Assembly (NCBI GenBank): GCA_022510745.1
Contig: JAFLSY010000006.1
Span: forward strand, 62,001-126,000
Length of the DNA stretch: 64,000 nt
DNA from: Lachnospiraceae bacterium
Lineage (GTDB): Bacteria > Bacillota > Clostridia > Lachnospirales > Lachnospiraceae
Reading direction: 5' to 3'
Positions 23,647 through 31,613 of this stretch are shown here, one piece after another (positions within the stretch are counted from its first letter, which is position 1; every line of letters begins with the position of its first letter). The position numbers and the translations under genes were made by a program. The notes under the pieces are model-generated. The model searched no databases, had not been told where the DNA came from, and saw only the letters and a program-made list of their open reading frames with translations.

Positions 23647-23668
23647 AAAGCAGGTGATGGGAATCGAA
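23647..23668. other. Right attachment site (attR) within tRNA-Gly
   Basis: Identical over 22 bases to 15940-15961. It covers the discriminator, the 3' acceptor strand and most of the T-arm side of the tRNA, so insertion kept the tRNA intact. Confidence 0.85.
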
Positions 23669-23719
23669 CCCACGTATCCAGCTTGGAAGGCTGGTGTTCT
23701 ACCATTGAACTACACCTGC
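23649..23719 (-). tRNA. tRNA-Gly (anticodon TCC)
   Basis: 71 nt. Acceptor stem GCAGGTG/CACCTGC, D-loop with GTTCAATGGTAGAAC, anticodon stem CCAGC/GCTGG around loop CTTCCAA (anticodon TCC), T-arm GTGGGTTCGATTCCCAT, discriminator T. CCA is not encoded. It is the integration site of the element to its left (downstream side). Confidence 0.95.
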
Positions 23720-23765
23720 ATATAATACTTATTCATAATATTTAAGAGAACAATTCTTTTGTAAA

Positions 23766-23838
<73 letters not shown>

Positions 23839-23902
23839 TTCTAAGCTTGAGAGCAAGAGAACTGCAACACATTACAGAAATCTTTGCGTCACAACATTTG
23901 TT

Positions 23903-23931
23903 ATTTTACCCAAAAGTAGCTACGTTGTCAA
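23903..23931 (-). promoter_or_regulatory. Promoter of the tRNA-Phe - tRNA-Gly operon
   Basis: On the minus strand TTGACA (23931-23926) and TAAAAT (23908-23903) with a 17-base spacer, about 65 bases before tRNA-Phe. Confidence 0.75.
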
Positions 23932-23976
23932 GGGGTTATGAAAAAAATACTGCAAAGTGTAAAAAGTATTTTTAAG

Positions 23977-24005
23977 TATACAGAAATTGCGATGAATGAT
24001 ATAAT
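23977..24005 (+). promoter_or_regulatory. Possible promoter of the pantothenate kinase gene
   Basis: TATAAT at 24000-24005 with TATACA at 23977-23982 (four of six -35 matches), spacer 17. It would give a leader of about 250 bases containing the large inverted repeat and the tandem repeats below. Confidence 0.5.
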
Positions 24006-24025
24006 GTACGCATAAACACGAATGC

Positions 24026-24082
24026 AATTTTCTATAGAAATGCACCGGCTGCTTGCAGACGGGTGTATTTCTACAGAAAATT
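24026..24082 (+). repeat. Large imperfect inverted repeat in the leader
   Basis: AATTTTCT 24026-24033 pairs with AGAAAATT 24075-24082; inside it TAGAAAT with ATTTCTA, CACC with GGTG and CTG with CAG continue the stem with single mismatches. The hairpin begins about 15 bases after the possible transcription start. No T run, so not a terminator. Confidence 0.6.
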
Positions 24083-24123
24083 ATGTGAGTGTAACGAACA
24101 CCGAGAAACCGAAGGTTTCGAGG

Positions 24124-24235
24124 ATGCATTCGTGAAAAGGATGCATTCGTGAAAAGGATGCATTCGTGAAAAGAATGCATTCGTGAAAAGAATGCATTCG
24201 TGAAAAGAATGCATTCGTGAAAAGGATGCATTCGT
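24124..24235. repeat. Tandem 17-bp repeat, six full copies and a partial one
   Basis: Unit ATGCATTCGTGAAAAGR repeated at 24124, 24141, 24158, 24175, 24192, 24209 and (partial) 24226. The last base alternates G/A. The period is not a multiple of three, so it is not coding. It ends 24 bases before the start codon of the next gene. Confidence 0.92.
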
Positions 24236-24259
24236 AAATCCCCATGGGAGGTTATTTGT

Positions 24260-25093
24260 ATGGAAGTCAGGATTGGTATAGATATTGGCAGCAGTACCAC
24301 AAAAATTGTAGCTTTTGAAAGGGAGAAAATGCTGGAACCCATGGTGGTACGGGCGGATACGCAGGTTGCCTCTCTCTACGGCGCCTTCGGACAGTATCTC
24401 TATGAAAATTCTCTGGATCTTTCCGATGTGGCAGGCGTATATATTACCGGCGTGGGAAGTAAATATGTAAATAAGCCCGTCTATGACTGTCCTACCTATA
24501 AGGTGGATGAATTTGTGGCCACCGGTACGGGCGGTTATTATTTGACAGATAAAAAAGAAGTAATTGTGATCAGTATGGGGACGGGCAGTTTCTTTGTCAA
24601 GGTGACAGAAAATGAAATGAAGCATTTAGGCGGTGTGGGCTTAGGAGGCGGTACGATTTGCGGGCTTTCCACCGTTATGTTGAATACGGGGGATTTTAAT
24701 GAGATCGCAGCCATGTCCGAAAAGGGGGATGTAGCAGAAATTGATCTGCGGATTGCTGATCTTTCCAAAGAAAAACTGCCGGGACTGGCATTGGATGTGA
24801 CAGCGTCCAATTTTGCAAAAGCGGATGCACAGTCCAAGTCGGAGGATTTGGCGGCGGGCATTGTACATATGGTACTGGAAAATATTTGCCAGACAGGAAT
24901 TCTGGCTTCCGTAAATATGGGTATAAAGGATTATATTCTGATCGGAGGACTGACGAAATTCTTTGAGTGCAGACAGATTATCGGAGCGTTTAAAGATCTA
25001 TGGGATGTGGATATCAGCATACCGGAGTATTCGGATTTTGCAACGGCAATCGGTGCGGTCATTGCAAGGGAGCAGGCGGAGAAAATCAAGTAA
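24260..25093 (+). CDS. coaW: Type II pantothenate kinase family protein
   Basis: A 277-residue ASKHA-fold kinase that phosphorylates pantothenate in the first step of CoA synthesis. Visible: phosphate-1 motif GIDIGSSTTK (5-14), ATGTGGYYLT, the phosphate-2 region VISMGTGSFF, and GGVGLGGGTICGLS; the pattern is that of CoaW and the eukaryotic PanK family. Start follows GGGAGG. Type II enzymes usually resist CoA feedback. It is followed after 75 bases by galK, so it may be in a loose cluster with the Leloir genes without a pathway link. Confidence 0.88.
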   Translation: MEVRIGIDIGSSTTKIVAFEREKMLEPMVVRADTQVASLYGAFGQYLYENSLDLSDVAGVYITGVGSKYVNKPVYDCPTYKVDEFVATGTGGYYLTDKKEVIVISMGTGSFFVKVTENEMKHLGGVGLGGGTICGLSTVMLNTGDFNEIAAMSEKGDVAEIDLRIADLSKEKLPGLALDVTASNFAKADAQSKSEDLAAGIVHMVLENICQTGILASVNMGIKDYILIGGLTKFFECRQIIGAFKDLWDVDISIPEYSDFATAIGAVIAREQAEKIK

Positions 25094-25168
25094 GAGTTTT
25101 CTACTGCAAGGAAAATAAAATGACAAGAACCCGGAGCAGTATAAAATAATATATCAGAAAGGCAGGCT

Positions 25169-26338
25169 ATGAATATGAAAGAAGTATTACTGGAAAAATT
25201 TGCAGAGGTTTTTGGAGACACGCAGGGGGCGCGGGCATATTTTGCACCGGGACGTGTGAACTTGATCGGAGAGCATACGGACTACAATGGCGGACATGTT
25301 TTCCCTTGTGCGTTGACTATCGGGACCTATGCGGTGGCCAGAAAACGTGAGGATAACAGGCTGCGCTTTTATTCTATGAATTTTGAAGAACTGGGTATTA
25401 TAGAGTCGTCACTGGAAGATTTAAAACCCTATAAAGAAGCGGATTGGACCAACTATCCCAAGGGCATTATCTGGGCTTTCGGAGAGAAAGGCATGCAGGT
25501 ATCCTGTGGTATGGATTTGTTATTAAACGGAAATATCCCCAATGGCTCAGGACTTTCTTCTTCCGCGTCCGTAGAAGTGCTTACCGGTTTTATCCTGCGG
25601 GATATGTTCGGCTTTGAAGTAAGTAATCAGGATCTGGCCTTGATAGGGCAGTTTTCGGAGAATCAGTTTAACGGTGTAAACTGTGGCATTATGGACCAGT
25701 TTGCCATTGCCATGGGCAAGGAAGGACATGCGATTTTTTTGGATACGGCAACGCTGTCCTATGAGTATGCTCCTGTCAGATTGGTAAACGCTAAAATTGT
25801 GATTGCCTGCTCTAATAAGAAAAGGGGATTGGGTGATTCTAAATATAACGAGCGCCGCAGCGAATGTGAGGAGGCGCTGCAGGAACTGCAGAAACTGGTA
25901 GATATTAGGAGTTTAGGCGAATTGACGGAGGAGCAGTTTGAAACGCTTGAGGGTGTGATCAACAGTCCTGTTAGAATCAAGAGGGCCAGACATGCGGTCT
26001 ATGAAAACCGACGTACCATCAAAGCCGTGGAAGCGCTGAAAAATAACCAGATAGATTTTTTCGGTACGCTGATGAATAATTCTCATGTATCCCTACGGGA
26101 CGATTACGAGGTGACGGGAATTGAATTGGATACTCTTGTTGAGGAAGCCTGGAAGGTGGACGGAGTGATCGGGTCCCGTATGACCGGAGCCGGTTTCGGA
26201 GGCTGTACGGTCAGCATTGTAAAAGATAATGCCATCGATACCTTCATTGAGCAGGTGGGAGCGGCTTATGAGAAGAAGATCGGATATAAGGCTGATTTTT
26301 ATGTGGTAGAAATCGGCGGAGGCCCCACTTTACTTTGA
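25169..26338 (+). CDS. galK: Galactokinase
   Basis: A 389-residue GHMP kinase; makes galactose-1-phosphate from galactose and ATP. Motif 1 is PGRVNLIGEHTDYNGG (28-43), the galactokinase signature; motif 2 PNGSGLSSSASVEV; motif 3 near MTGAGFGGCTVS. Length is normal. ATG at 25169 has AAAGG upstream; a second ATG two codons later is possible. galT follows after 44 bases, so galKT are one operon; no galE is in the window. Confidence 0.96.
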   Translation: MNMKEVLLEKFAEVFGDTQGARAYFAPGRVNLIGEHTDYNGGHVFPCALTIGTYAVARKREDNRLRFYSMNFEELGIIESSLEDLKPYKEADWTNYPKGIIWAFGEKGMQVSCGMDLLLNGNIPNGSGLSSSASVEVLTGFILRDMFGFEVSNQDLALIGQFSENQFNGVNCGIMDQFAIAMGKEGHAIFLDTATLSYEYAPVRLVNAKIVIACSNKKRGLGDSKYNERRSECEEALQELQKLVDIRSLGELTEEQFETLEGVINSPVRIKRARHAVYENRRTIKAVEALKNNQIDFFGTLMNNSHVSLRDDYEVTGIELDTLVEEAWKVDGVIGSRMTGAGFGGCTVSIVKDNAIDTFIEQVGAAYEKKIGYKADFYVVEIGGGPTLL

Positions 26339-26382
26339 TCGATAAAGAATGGTACCCCTGATGCGGGGAGAGGGAGGACGAA

Positions 26383-27906
26383 ATGTTAAAGGCAATCAAG
26401 GAATTGGTATCGTATGGTTTACAGACCGGTCTGTTAGATCCGGAGGATGAAATTTATACCGTCAACCGGCTGCTGGAACTGTTTGGTTCGGATGAAGGAA
26501 ATGGATATGACAATATTGTCATAAAAGAAATTTCGCAGGATCAGATTGACAGTGGAGAGGCGCTGGAGAGAATTTTGGCAAATCTGCTGGATATAGCGAA
26601 AGAAAAAGGTCTGCTGGAGGGGGACAGTGTAGTTTATAGGGATTTGTTTGATACAAAACTCATGGGTCTGCTCATGCCCCGTCCCAGCCAGGTGGTTGAG
26701 CGTTTCTGGTGGCATTACAGGGATACCTCCCCAATGGCTGCCACGGACGCATACTATACTTTCATGCAGAATGCGGATTATATCCGCAGATACCGCATCG
26801 TAAAGGACAAGAAATGGAAGACAAAAACGGAGTATGGGGAATTGGATATCACCATCAATCTCTCTAAACCGGAAAAGGATCCTAAAGCGATTGCGGCAGC
26901 GAAAAACGCAGTGCAGTCAGGCTATCCCAAATGCCTGCTCTGCAAGGAAAATGAGGGATATGCAGGAAGGGTGGATCATCCGGCAAGACAGAATCACAGA
27001 ATCATTCCAATGACTATAGGCGGAAGCGATTGGGGATTCCAGTATTCTCCCTATGTGTATTACAATGAGCACTGTATCGTGTTTAACAGTGAGCACGTAC
27101 CCATGAAGATCGAGAGAGCAACCTTTTCAAAGCTCTTTGATTTTGTTGGGCAGTTTCCACATTATTTTGTGGGTTCCAATGCGGATCTTCCCATTGTGGG
27201 AGGCTCCATTTTGAGTCATGATCATTTTCAGGGCGGACACTATGAATTTGCCATGGCTAAAGCACCTTTGGAAGAGGCGTTTTCGGTGCCGGGCTATGAG
27301 GATATAAAGGCCGGTATCGTCAAGTGGCCGATGTCCGTTATCCGGCTTTCCGGCAAGGATACGGATAGGATTATTGAGCTGGCTGACCATATTCTAACGG
27401 CATGGCGGGCGTATACGGATGAAGAGGCGTTCATCTTTGCAGATACGGACGGGGAGCCCCACAATACGATTACGCCCATTGCCAGAAAGCGGGAAGAGGG
27501 CTACGAGCTGGATCTGGTACTGCGTAATAACATCACCACCGAGGAACATCCGCTGGGTGTATATCATCCTCATGCCGAGCTGCACCATATCAAAAAAGAA
27601 AATATCGGACTGATTGAAGTGATGGGACTGGCGGTACTGCCGGCGCGTTTGAAAGAAGAGATGGAAATCTTGAAGGAAGCCATCTTAAACGGAAAGGAGC
27701 TGCGCGGGGACGAACGAATTGCGAAACATGCGGACTGGGTAGAAGGCTTCAAACATAAGTACATGGTATTGGATGAGGTCAATATCGACCGTGTGCTGGA
27801 AGAAGAGATCGGACTGGTCTTTTTACAGGTATTAAAGGATGCCGGTGTCTATAAGACCACACCGGAAGGCAGGGAGGCATTCAGACGTTTCATCAGAACC
27901 CTTTAG
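26383..27906 (+). CDS. galT: UDP-glucose-hexose-1-phosphate uridylyltransferase (Firmicutes type)
   Basis: A 507-residue GalT of the long Firmicutes family (about 490-510 residues), not the short HIT-type. It exchanges UMP between UDP-glucose and galactose-1-phosphate. Recognisable stretches: NADYIRRYRI, RQNHRIIPMTIGG, SILSHDHFQGGHYEFAMA (the HxHxxGG-like catalytic region) and YHPHAELHHIKKENIGLIEVMG. Strong ribosome binding site GGGAGG. It works directly after GalK. The stop is 9 bases from nth, so nth is in the same transcript. Confidence 0.95.
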   Translation: MLKAIKELVSYGLQTGLLDPEDEIYTVNRLLELFGSDEGNGYDNIVIKEISQDQIDSGEALERILANLLDIAKEKGLLEGDSVVYRDLFDTKLMGLLMPRPSQVVERFWWHYRDTSPMAATDAYYTFMQNADYIRRYRIVKDKKWKTKTEYGELDITINLSKPEKDPKAIAAAKNAVQSGYPKCLLCKENEGYAGRVDHPARQNHRIIPMTIGGSDWGFQYSPYVYYNEHCIVFNSEHVPMKIERATFSKLFDFVGQFPHYFVGSNADLPIVGGSILSHDHFQGGHYEFAMAKAPLEEAFSVPGYEDIKAGIVKWPMSVIRLSGKDTDRIIELADHILTAWRAYTDEEAFIFADTDGEPHNTITPIARKREEGYELDLVLRNNITTEEHPLGVYHPHAELHHIKKENIGLIEVMGLAVLPARLKEEMEILKEAILNGKELRGDERIAKHADWVEGFKHKYMVLDEVNIDRVLEEEIGLVFLQVLKDAGVYKTTPEGREAFRRFIRTL

Positions 27907-27915
27907 GAGGATACC

Positions 27916-28599
27916 ATGCCAGAGAAGAAAACAAGAAAACCACCGAAGAACATGCAGGGAATTCTTCAGGCGTTAGATGAACGTTACGGCACGGATTACC
28001 GTTGCTCTTTGGATCACGAAAACGCATGGCAGCTTTTGATCGCTACTATGTTAAGCGCTCAGTGTACGGATGCCAGAGTTAATATTGTCACCAAGGATCT
28101 GTTTCGGAAATATCCTTCCGTGGAAGCTTTTGCAGCGGCAGATTTAAAAGAACTGGAGCAGGATATCCACTCTACCGGTTTTTACCATAATAAAGCCAAG
28201 AATATCATTGCATGCTGTAAGCAGCTCATCGAAAGACATAGCGGCACGGTGCCCTCCGACATAGATGATCTGACCGCTCTTGCAGGTGTGGGAAGAAAGA
28301 CGGCAAATGTAATACGGGGAAATATTTTTCATGAACCCAGCATTGTGGTGGATACTCATGTAAAGCGTATCTCCAAAAAACTGGGGTTATCGAAATCGGA
28401 GGATCCTGTAAAAGCAGAACAGGAGCTGATGCAGGTGCTGCCGAAAGATCATTGGATTCTTTATAATATTCAACTGATTACCTTTGGACGGGAAATCTGT
28501 AAGGCGCCCACGCCCCGGTGTGGCGATTGCTTTTTAAGAGAGCTATGCCCCGACTATGAAAAACGCAGCAAAAAGCAGACGGTAAAAAAGGGGCGGTAG
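27916..28599 (+). CDS. nth: Endonuclease III
   Basis: A 227-residue DNA glycosylase/AP lyase for oxidised pyrimidines. It shows the helix-hairpin-helix LAGVGRKTANVI with the catalytic Lys, the catalytic Asp in VVDTHVKRIS, and the 4Fe-4S loop C-x6-C-x2-C-x5-C (CKAPTPRCGDCFLRELC). Start has TAGGAGG. Tightly linked to galT upstream and a DnaQ-type exonuclease downstream. Confidence 0.96.
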   Translation: MPEKKTRKPPKNMQGILQALDERYGTDYRCSLDHENAWQLLIATMLSAQCTDARVNIVTKDLFRKYPSVEAFAAADLKELEQDIHSTGFYHNKAKNIIACCKQLIERHSGTVPSDIDDLTALAGVGRKTANVIRGNIFHEPSIVVDTHVKRISKKLGLSKSEDPVKAEQELMQVLPKDHWILYNIQLITFGREICKAPTPRCGDCFLRELCPDYEKRSKKQTVKKGR

Positions 28600-28608
28600 A
28601 GGGATTTT

Positions 28609-29319
28609 ATGCGTGTGGCGGATTATGTTTGTCTGGATCTGGAAACAACGGGATTAAATCCTAAGACGGATAAGATTATAGAGATCGGTGCGGTCAGGGT
28701 AGAATCCGGAAAAGTGACAGGAACCTTTGAGAGTCTGGTCAATCCCGGGAGGCCGTTGGAAGAAAGAATTGCAGCGTTGACCGGACTGAAGGATGAGGAG
28801 CTGAAGTCCGCTCCGGGTATTGCGGAAATACTGTCTGAGATAATGGAGTTTGTGAAAGATGCCGTACTGCTTGGGCACAGCGTGCTCTTTGATTATTCCT
28901 TTTTAAAGAAAGCCGCGGTCAATCAAAGAATGACCTTTGAAAGACAGGGGATTGACACCCTGCGCATTGCGCGGCGGTATTTGCCTGAGCTGGAAAGCCG
29001 GAGTCTGGATTCCTTATGCGGCCACTATAAAATTCCTCATAGGGCTCATAGAGCACTGGAGGATGCAATGGCAACCTGCGCTCTCTATGATAAATTATGG
29101 GAAGATTTTCACGGCGCGGAAGATGCAGAAAAAATTTTTGCGCCGGTAAGCCTGCATTATCAGGTAAAGCGTGAGTCTCCCATCACTCCTGCACAAAAAG
29201 AAAGGTTATATAAGCTGCTTGTGCGGCATAAACTTATTACAGACTATGATTTAAGCTGTCTCACGAAGAATGAAGCCAGCCGCTATACGGACCTGATCCT
29301 TGCAAAGTACGGACGATAA
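28609..29319 (+). CDS. DnaQ-type 3'-5' exonuclease (DEDDh)
   Basis: A 236-residue exonuclease related to the PolC/DnaQ proofreading domain. Exo I is CLDLETTGLN (8-17), Exo II HSVLFDYSFLKK and Exo III HRALEDAMAT with the His-x4-Asp pair. The C-terminal 70 residues have no named domain. It is likely a repair or RNA/DNA trimming enzyme acting alone. It starts nine bases after nth. Its last 59 bases overlap the end of a convergent gene. Confidence 0.88.
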   Translation: MRVADYVCLDLETTGLNPKTDKIIEIGAVRVESGKVTGTFESLVNPGRPLEERIAALTGLKDEELKSAPGIAEILSEIMEFVKDAVLLGHSVLFDYSFLKKAAVNQRMTFERQGIDTLRIARRYLPELESRSLDSLCGHYKIPHRAHRALEDAMATCALYDKLWEDFHGAEDAEKIFAPVSLHYQVKRESPITPAQKERLYKLLVRHKLITDYDLSCLTKNEASRYTDLILAKYGR

Positions 29320-29893
29320 TGTTTTTGAACGGAGAACGGAGTTTTTCGGCAGTAAGGAGCAGATCGGCTTTTTTGTCCGAAGCGCCCGAAGCATCATAGA
29401 GGTCGGCCAGAAGATAATAACTGTGACTTACATCCGTTTCCGTAGAGATGGCGAACTCTAAGACTGTTATGGCTTCGCATGCATAGTTATGTTTATAAAG
29501 GGCTTCCGCCCATTCCTGCAAAGTACGCACCAATAGCGTATAGTTCTGGTCATATTCCGTCAGGCAGGTAATGTTGGCGGTACCGTATTCCAGTTTTAAA
29601 TCCGTATTGGTGTAACCGGTGAGGTTGACGATTTTCTGTGAGGACAAGGCCGTAAGCTGCCTGTGGCATTCAGACACGGCAGAATCCTCCTGCAGAACAT
29701 CCATGGGCAGCCGTTCAAAGGGAAGGGTGATATAGGGCAGATTGTCCAGAGGTTTTTTGCGGACATTGTTGGCCATCTCCTCCCTTTTCCAGAATTCCTG
29801 TTTATATTTTTCTTCCATCCGGCGGTGTTTTTTGTTTTCATAGGCAATGAGTCCGCAGAAAACAATTAAACTGGACAAAAATAGTGTTTTCAT
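29261..29893 (-). CDS. Membrane-anchored protein with TPR-like helices, function unknown
   Basis: A 210-residue protein. Residues 1-20 are a hydrophobic anchor or signal (MKTLFLSSLIVFCGLIAYE), then a charged linker. Residues 110-190 (TLLVRTLQEWAEALYKHNYACEAITVLEFAISTETDVSHSYYLLADLYDASG) look like tetratricopeptide-type helices. Ribosome binding site AAAGGA is well placed. Overlapping by 59 bases with the convergent exonuclease gene is unusual, but codon use and the good start support it as real. Confidence 0.7.
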   Translation of the reverse strand: MKTLFLSSLIVFCGLIAYENKKHRRMEEKYKQEFWKREEMANNVRKKPLDNLPYITLPFERLPMDVLQEDSAVSECHRQLTALSSQKIVNLTGYTNTDLKLEYGTANITCLTEYDQNYTLLVRTLQEWAEALYKHNYACEAITVLEFAISTETDVSHSYYLLADLYDASGASDKKADLLLTAEKLRSPFKNIIVRTLQGSGPYSGWLHSS

Positions 29894-29932
29894 ATATAAT
29901 TCCTTTCAAGCAGACGATAAGGAGTGGAGCTT

Positions 29933-30034
29933 ATGTTTCGCATGCATAATAGAAAGACACAACGGATAATTGCGGGAGTCATCGTCCTGTTTTTGGTACT
30001 GGCGATGGTAATTCCCATGCTGCTCGGTATGTAG
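29933..30034 (+). CDS. 33-residue membrane peptide
   Basis: Start ATG has AAGGAG upstream with good spacing. The product has a basic N-terminus (MFRMHNRKTQRIIAG) and one membrane helix ending MVIPMLLGM. I recall very similar small proteins (KxTQRIIAxVIV...LAMVxPM) in many Clostridia, next to VanW-family or similar genes. Function unknown. Its promoter must lie in the 40 bases shared with the divergent gene. Confidence 0.65.
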   Translation: MFRMHNRKTQRIIAGVIVLFLVLAMVIPMLLGM

Positions 30035-30101
30035 CTGTTATTAGCGTACCACATTTTTGCCGTAATTACAATTGTGCGGAAGTTGGAGGAGTGTGAACCG
30101 T

Positions 30102-31592
30102 ATGAAAAAATTTATTGCAAAAGGGAGTCTGTTTTTCTGTGTGGCGCTGTTTATTTGGTTTGTGCCAGCTTTGGAAGGCCGGGCAAAGGGCGGTGAAACG
30201 ATAAAGACGGGTGTTTACGCCGGAGATATTTCTTTGGCGGGGATGACAAAGGAAGAGGCGGAAAAAACCATACAGGAATACATAGCTTCTATGGAACCCG
30301 TAGAGATTGTATTGCTTGTGGCAGACAATCAGGAGGTTGTGACGACCGCCGGTGAGTTGGGAATCGGCTGGGCCAATCCGCAGATTGTCGATGAAGCGCT
30401 GCATTTAGGCACCCAAGGCAATATTGTGCAGCGGTATAAAGTGTTAAAAGATCTGGAGTACGAAAATAAAATTTATCCCATAGAGCTGGATTTTGATATT
30501 GAGGCGATTAATCTCATATTGACGGAACAATGTACGCAGTATAATACTGAGCCCGTGGATATGGGACTGGTAAGAGAAAACGGAGTCTTTGTCGTACAAG
30601 AGGGACAGATCGGTTATGGTCTGGATGTGGAGGCTTCCATTGATACTATTTATGAGTATTTGACCGGTGACTGGAACCGTGAAAACTGTTCTATTGTTCT
30701 GAATATAGAGGTAAACGAACCCAGAGGAACGGAAGAGGAATTACTTCTGGTGAAAGATGTGCTGGGAACTTTTACGACTTCCTACTCTACCTCGAATGGC
30801 AACAGAAGCGCTAATGTAGCCAATGGCTGCAGGCTGATTGACGGCACGCTGCTCTATCCGGGAGACGAGTTTTCCTGCTATGACGCGGTAGCGCCCTTTA
30901 GCGAGCGGAATGGCTATTATATGGCAGGTTCCTATCTAAACGGTAAGGTGGTGGATTCCTTAGGCGGCGGTATCTGCCAGGTATCGACTACCCTTTACAA
31001 TGCGGTACTCCTCTCCGAACTGGAAGTGACGGAGCGCAACAATCATTCCATGATCGTGACCTATGTGGATCCTTCTGCGGATGCTGCTATTGCGGAGTCC
31101 TCGGGTAAGGATTTCAGATTTGTAAACAATACGGATTATCCCATTTACATTGAAGGCCGCACGACTTCCGACAAAAAGATCACCTTTACAATATACGGTG
31201 TGGAGACCAGACCGGAAGGCCGTACCATAGAGTACGTCAGCGAGGTATTGGAAACCATCAATCCCACTACGGAAATCCTTTATCCGGATGCGGGTCTGCC
31301 CATCGGTGTGGTAAATGTCACGGGTGCGCATATCGGCTATAAGGCGCAGTTGTGGAAGGTTGTAAGGGAAAACGGCGTGGAGGTCAGCCGTGAGATCATC
31401 AACAACAGCAGTTACAAGATGGTGCCCAGAAGCGCCGTTGTAGGTACCGCGACTGCAGATCCCAATGCCTATAATGCTCTGATGGAGGCAATTGCAACCA
31501 ACGATATTAACCATGTGAGAAATACGGCAGCTATGCTGGCAGCACAGGCCAATGCTGCGGCTGCTGAACAACAGGCGGCCCCCACGGAGTAG
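30102..31592 (+). CDS. VanW-family protein with peptidoglycan-binding-like domain
   Basis: A 496-residue secreted or membrane-anchored protein. Signal sequence at 1-28, then repeats of a PG_binding_4 (YoaR-like) domain (about 35-215), then the VanW domain with its core LYPGDEFSCYDAVAPFSERNGY, GGGICQVSTTLYNAVL and RNNHSMIVTYVDPSADAAI. The C-terminus is Ala/Asn/Gln-rich. Despite the name, these proteins are not resistance genes; they act at the cell wall in an unknown way. ATG at 30102 follows GGAGGAG; the frame is open to 30072. Confidence 0.9.
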   Translation: MKKFIAKGSLFFCVALFIWFVPALEGRAKGGETIKTGVYAGDISLAGMTKEEAEKTIQEYIASMEPVEIVLLVADNQEVVTTAGELGIGWANPQIVDEALHLGTQGNIVQRYKVLKDLEYENKIYPIELDFDIEAINLILTEQCTQYNTEPVDMGLVRENGVFVVQEGQIGYGLDVEASIDTIYEYLTGDWNRENCSIVLNIEVNEPRGTEEELLLVKDVLGTFTTSYSTSNGNRSANVANGCRLIDGTLLYPGDEFSCYDAVAPFSERNGYYMAGSYLNGKVVDSLGGGICQVSTTLYNAVLLSELEVTERNNHSMIVTYVDPSADAAIAESSGKDFRFVNNTDYPIYIEGRTTSDKKITFTIYGVETRPEGRTIEYVSEVLETINPTTEILYPDAGLPIGVVNVTGAHIGYKAQLWKVVRENGVEVSREIINNSSYKMVPRSAVVGTATADPNAYNALMEAIATNDINHVRNTAAMLAAQANAAAAEQQAAPTE

Positions 31593-31613
31593 AGTCAGCG
31601 AAGGATTTTTTGT

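Larger units (their letters stand above)
15940..23668 (+). mobile_element. Integrative (mobilizable) element in tRNA-Gly, about 7.7 kb
   Basis: Bounded by 22-bp direct repeats, one of which is the 3' end of tRNA-Gly(TCC). It carries a tyrosine integrase next to the tRNA, a rolling-circle Rep with HUH and SF3 helicase domains, a TcpA/FtsK-type ATPase, an origin-like repeat block and cargo. There are no mating-pore (T4SS) genes, so it would need a helper conjugative element. Family knowledge: IMEs of Firmicutes can use Rep-like proteins as relaxases with a TcpA-like coupling protein. The element is clearly more AT-rich than its flanks. Confidence 0.85.

Noticed and set aside
15940-23668. Prophage
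   Set aside because: No capsid, terminase, tail or lysis genes; gene content fits an integrative mobilizable element.
24124-24235. CRISPR array
   Set aside because: Units are contiguous 17-mers without spacers and no cas genes are present. The same holds for the 10-bp and 21-bp arrays.
24071-24625. Minus-strand ORF through the 17-bp repeats into coaW
   Set aside because: Repeated MHPFHECILF-type nonsense from the tandem repeat, antisense to a well-supported gene.
30102-31592. Vancomycin resistance gene because of the VanW domain
   Set aside because: VanW-domain proteins are widespread in Clostridia without vanA/B-type ligases; no resistance genes are next to it.
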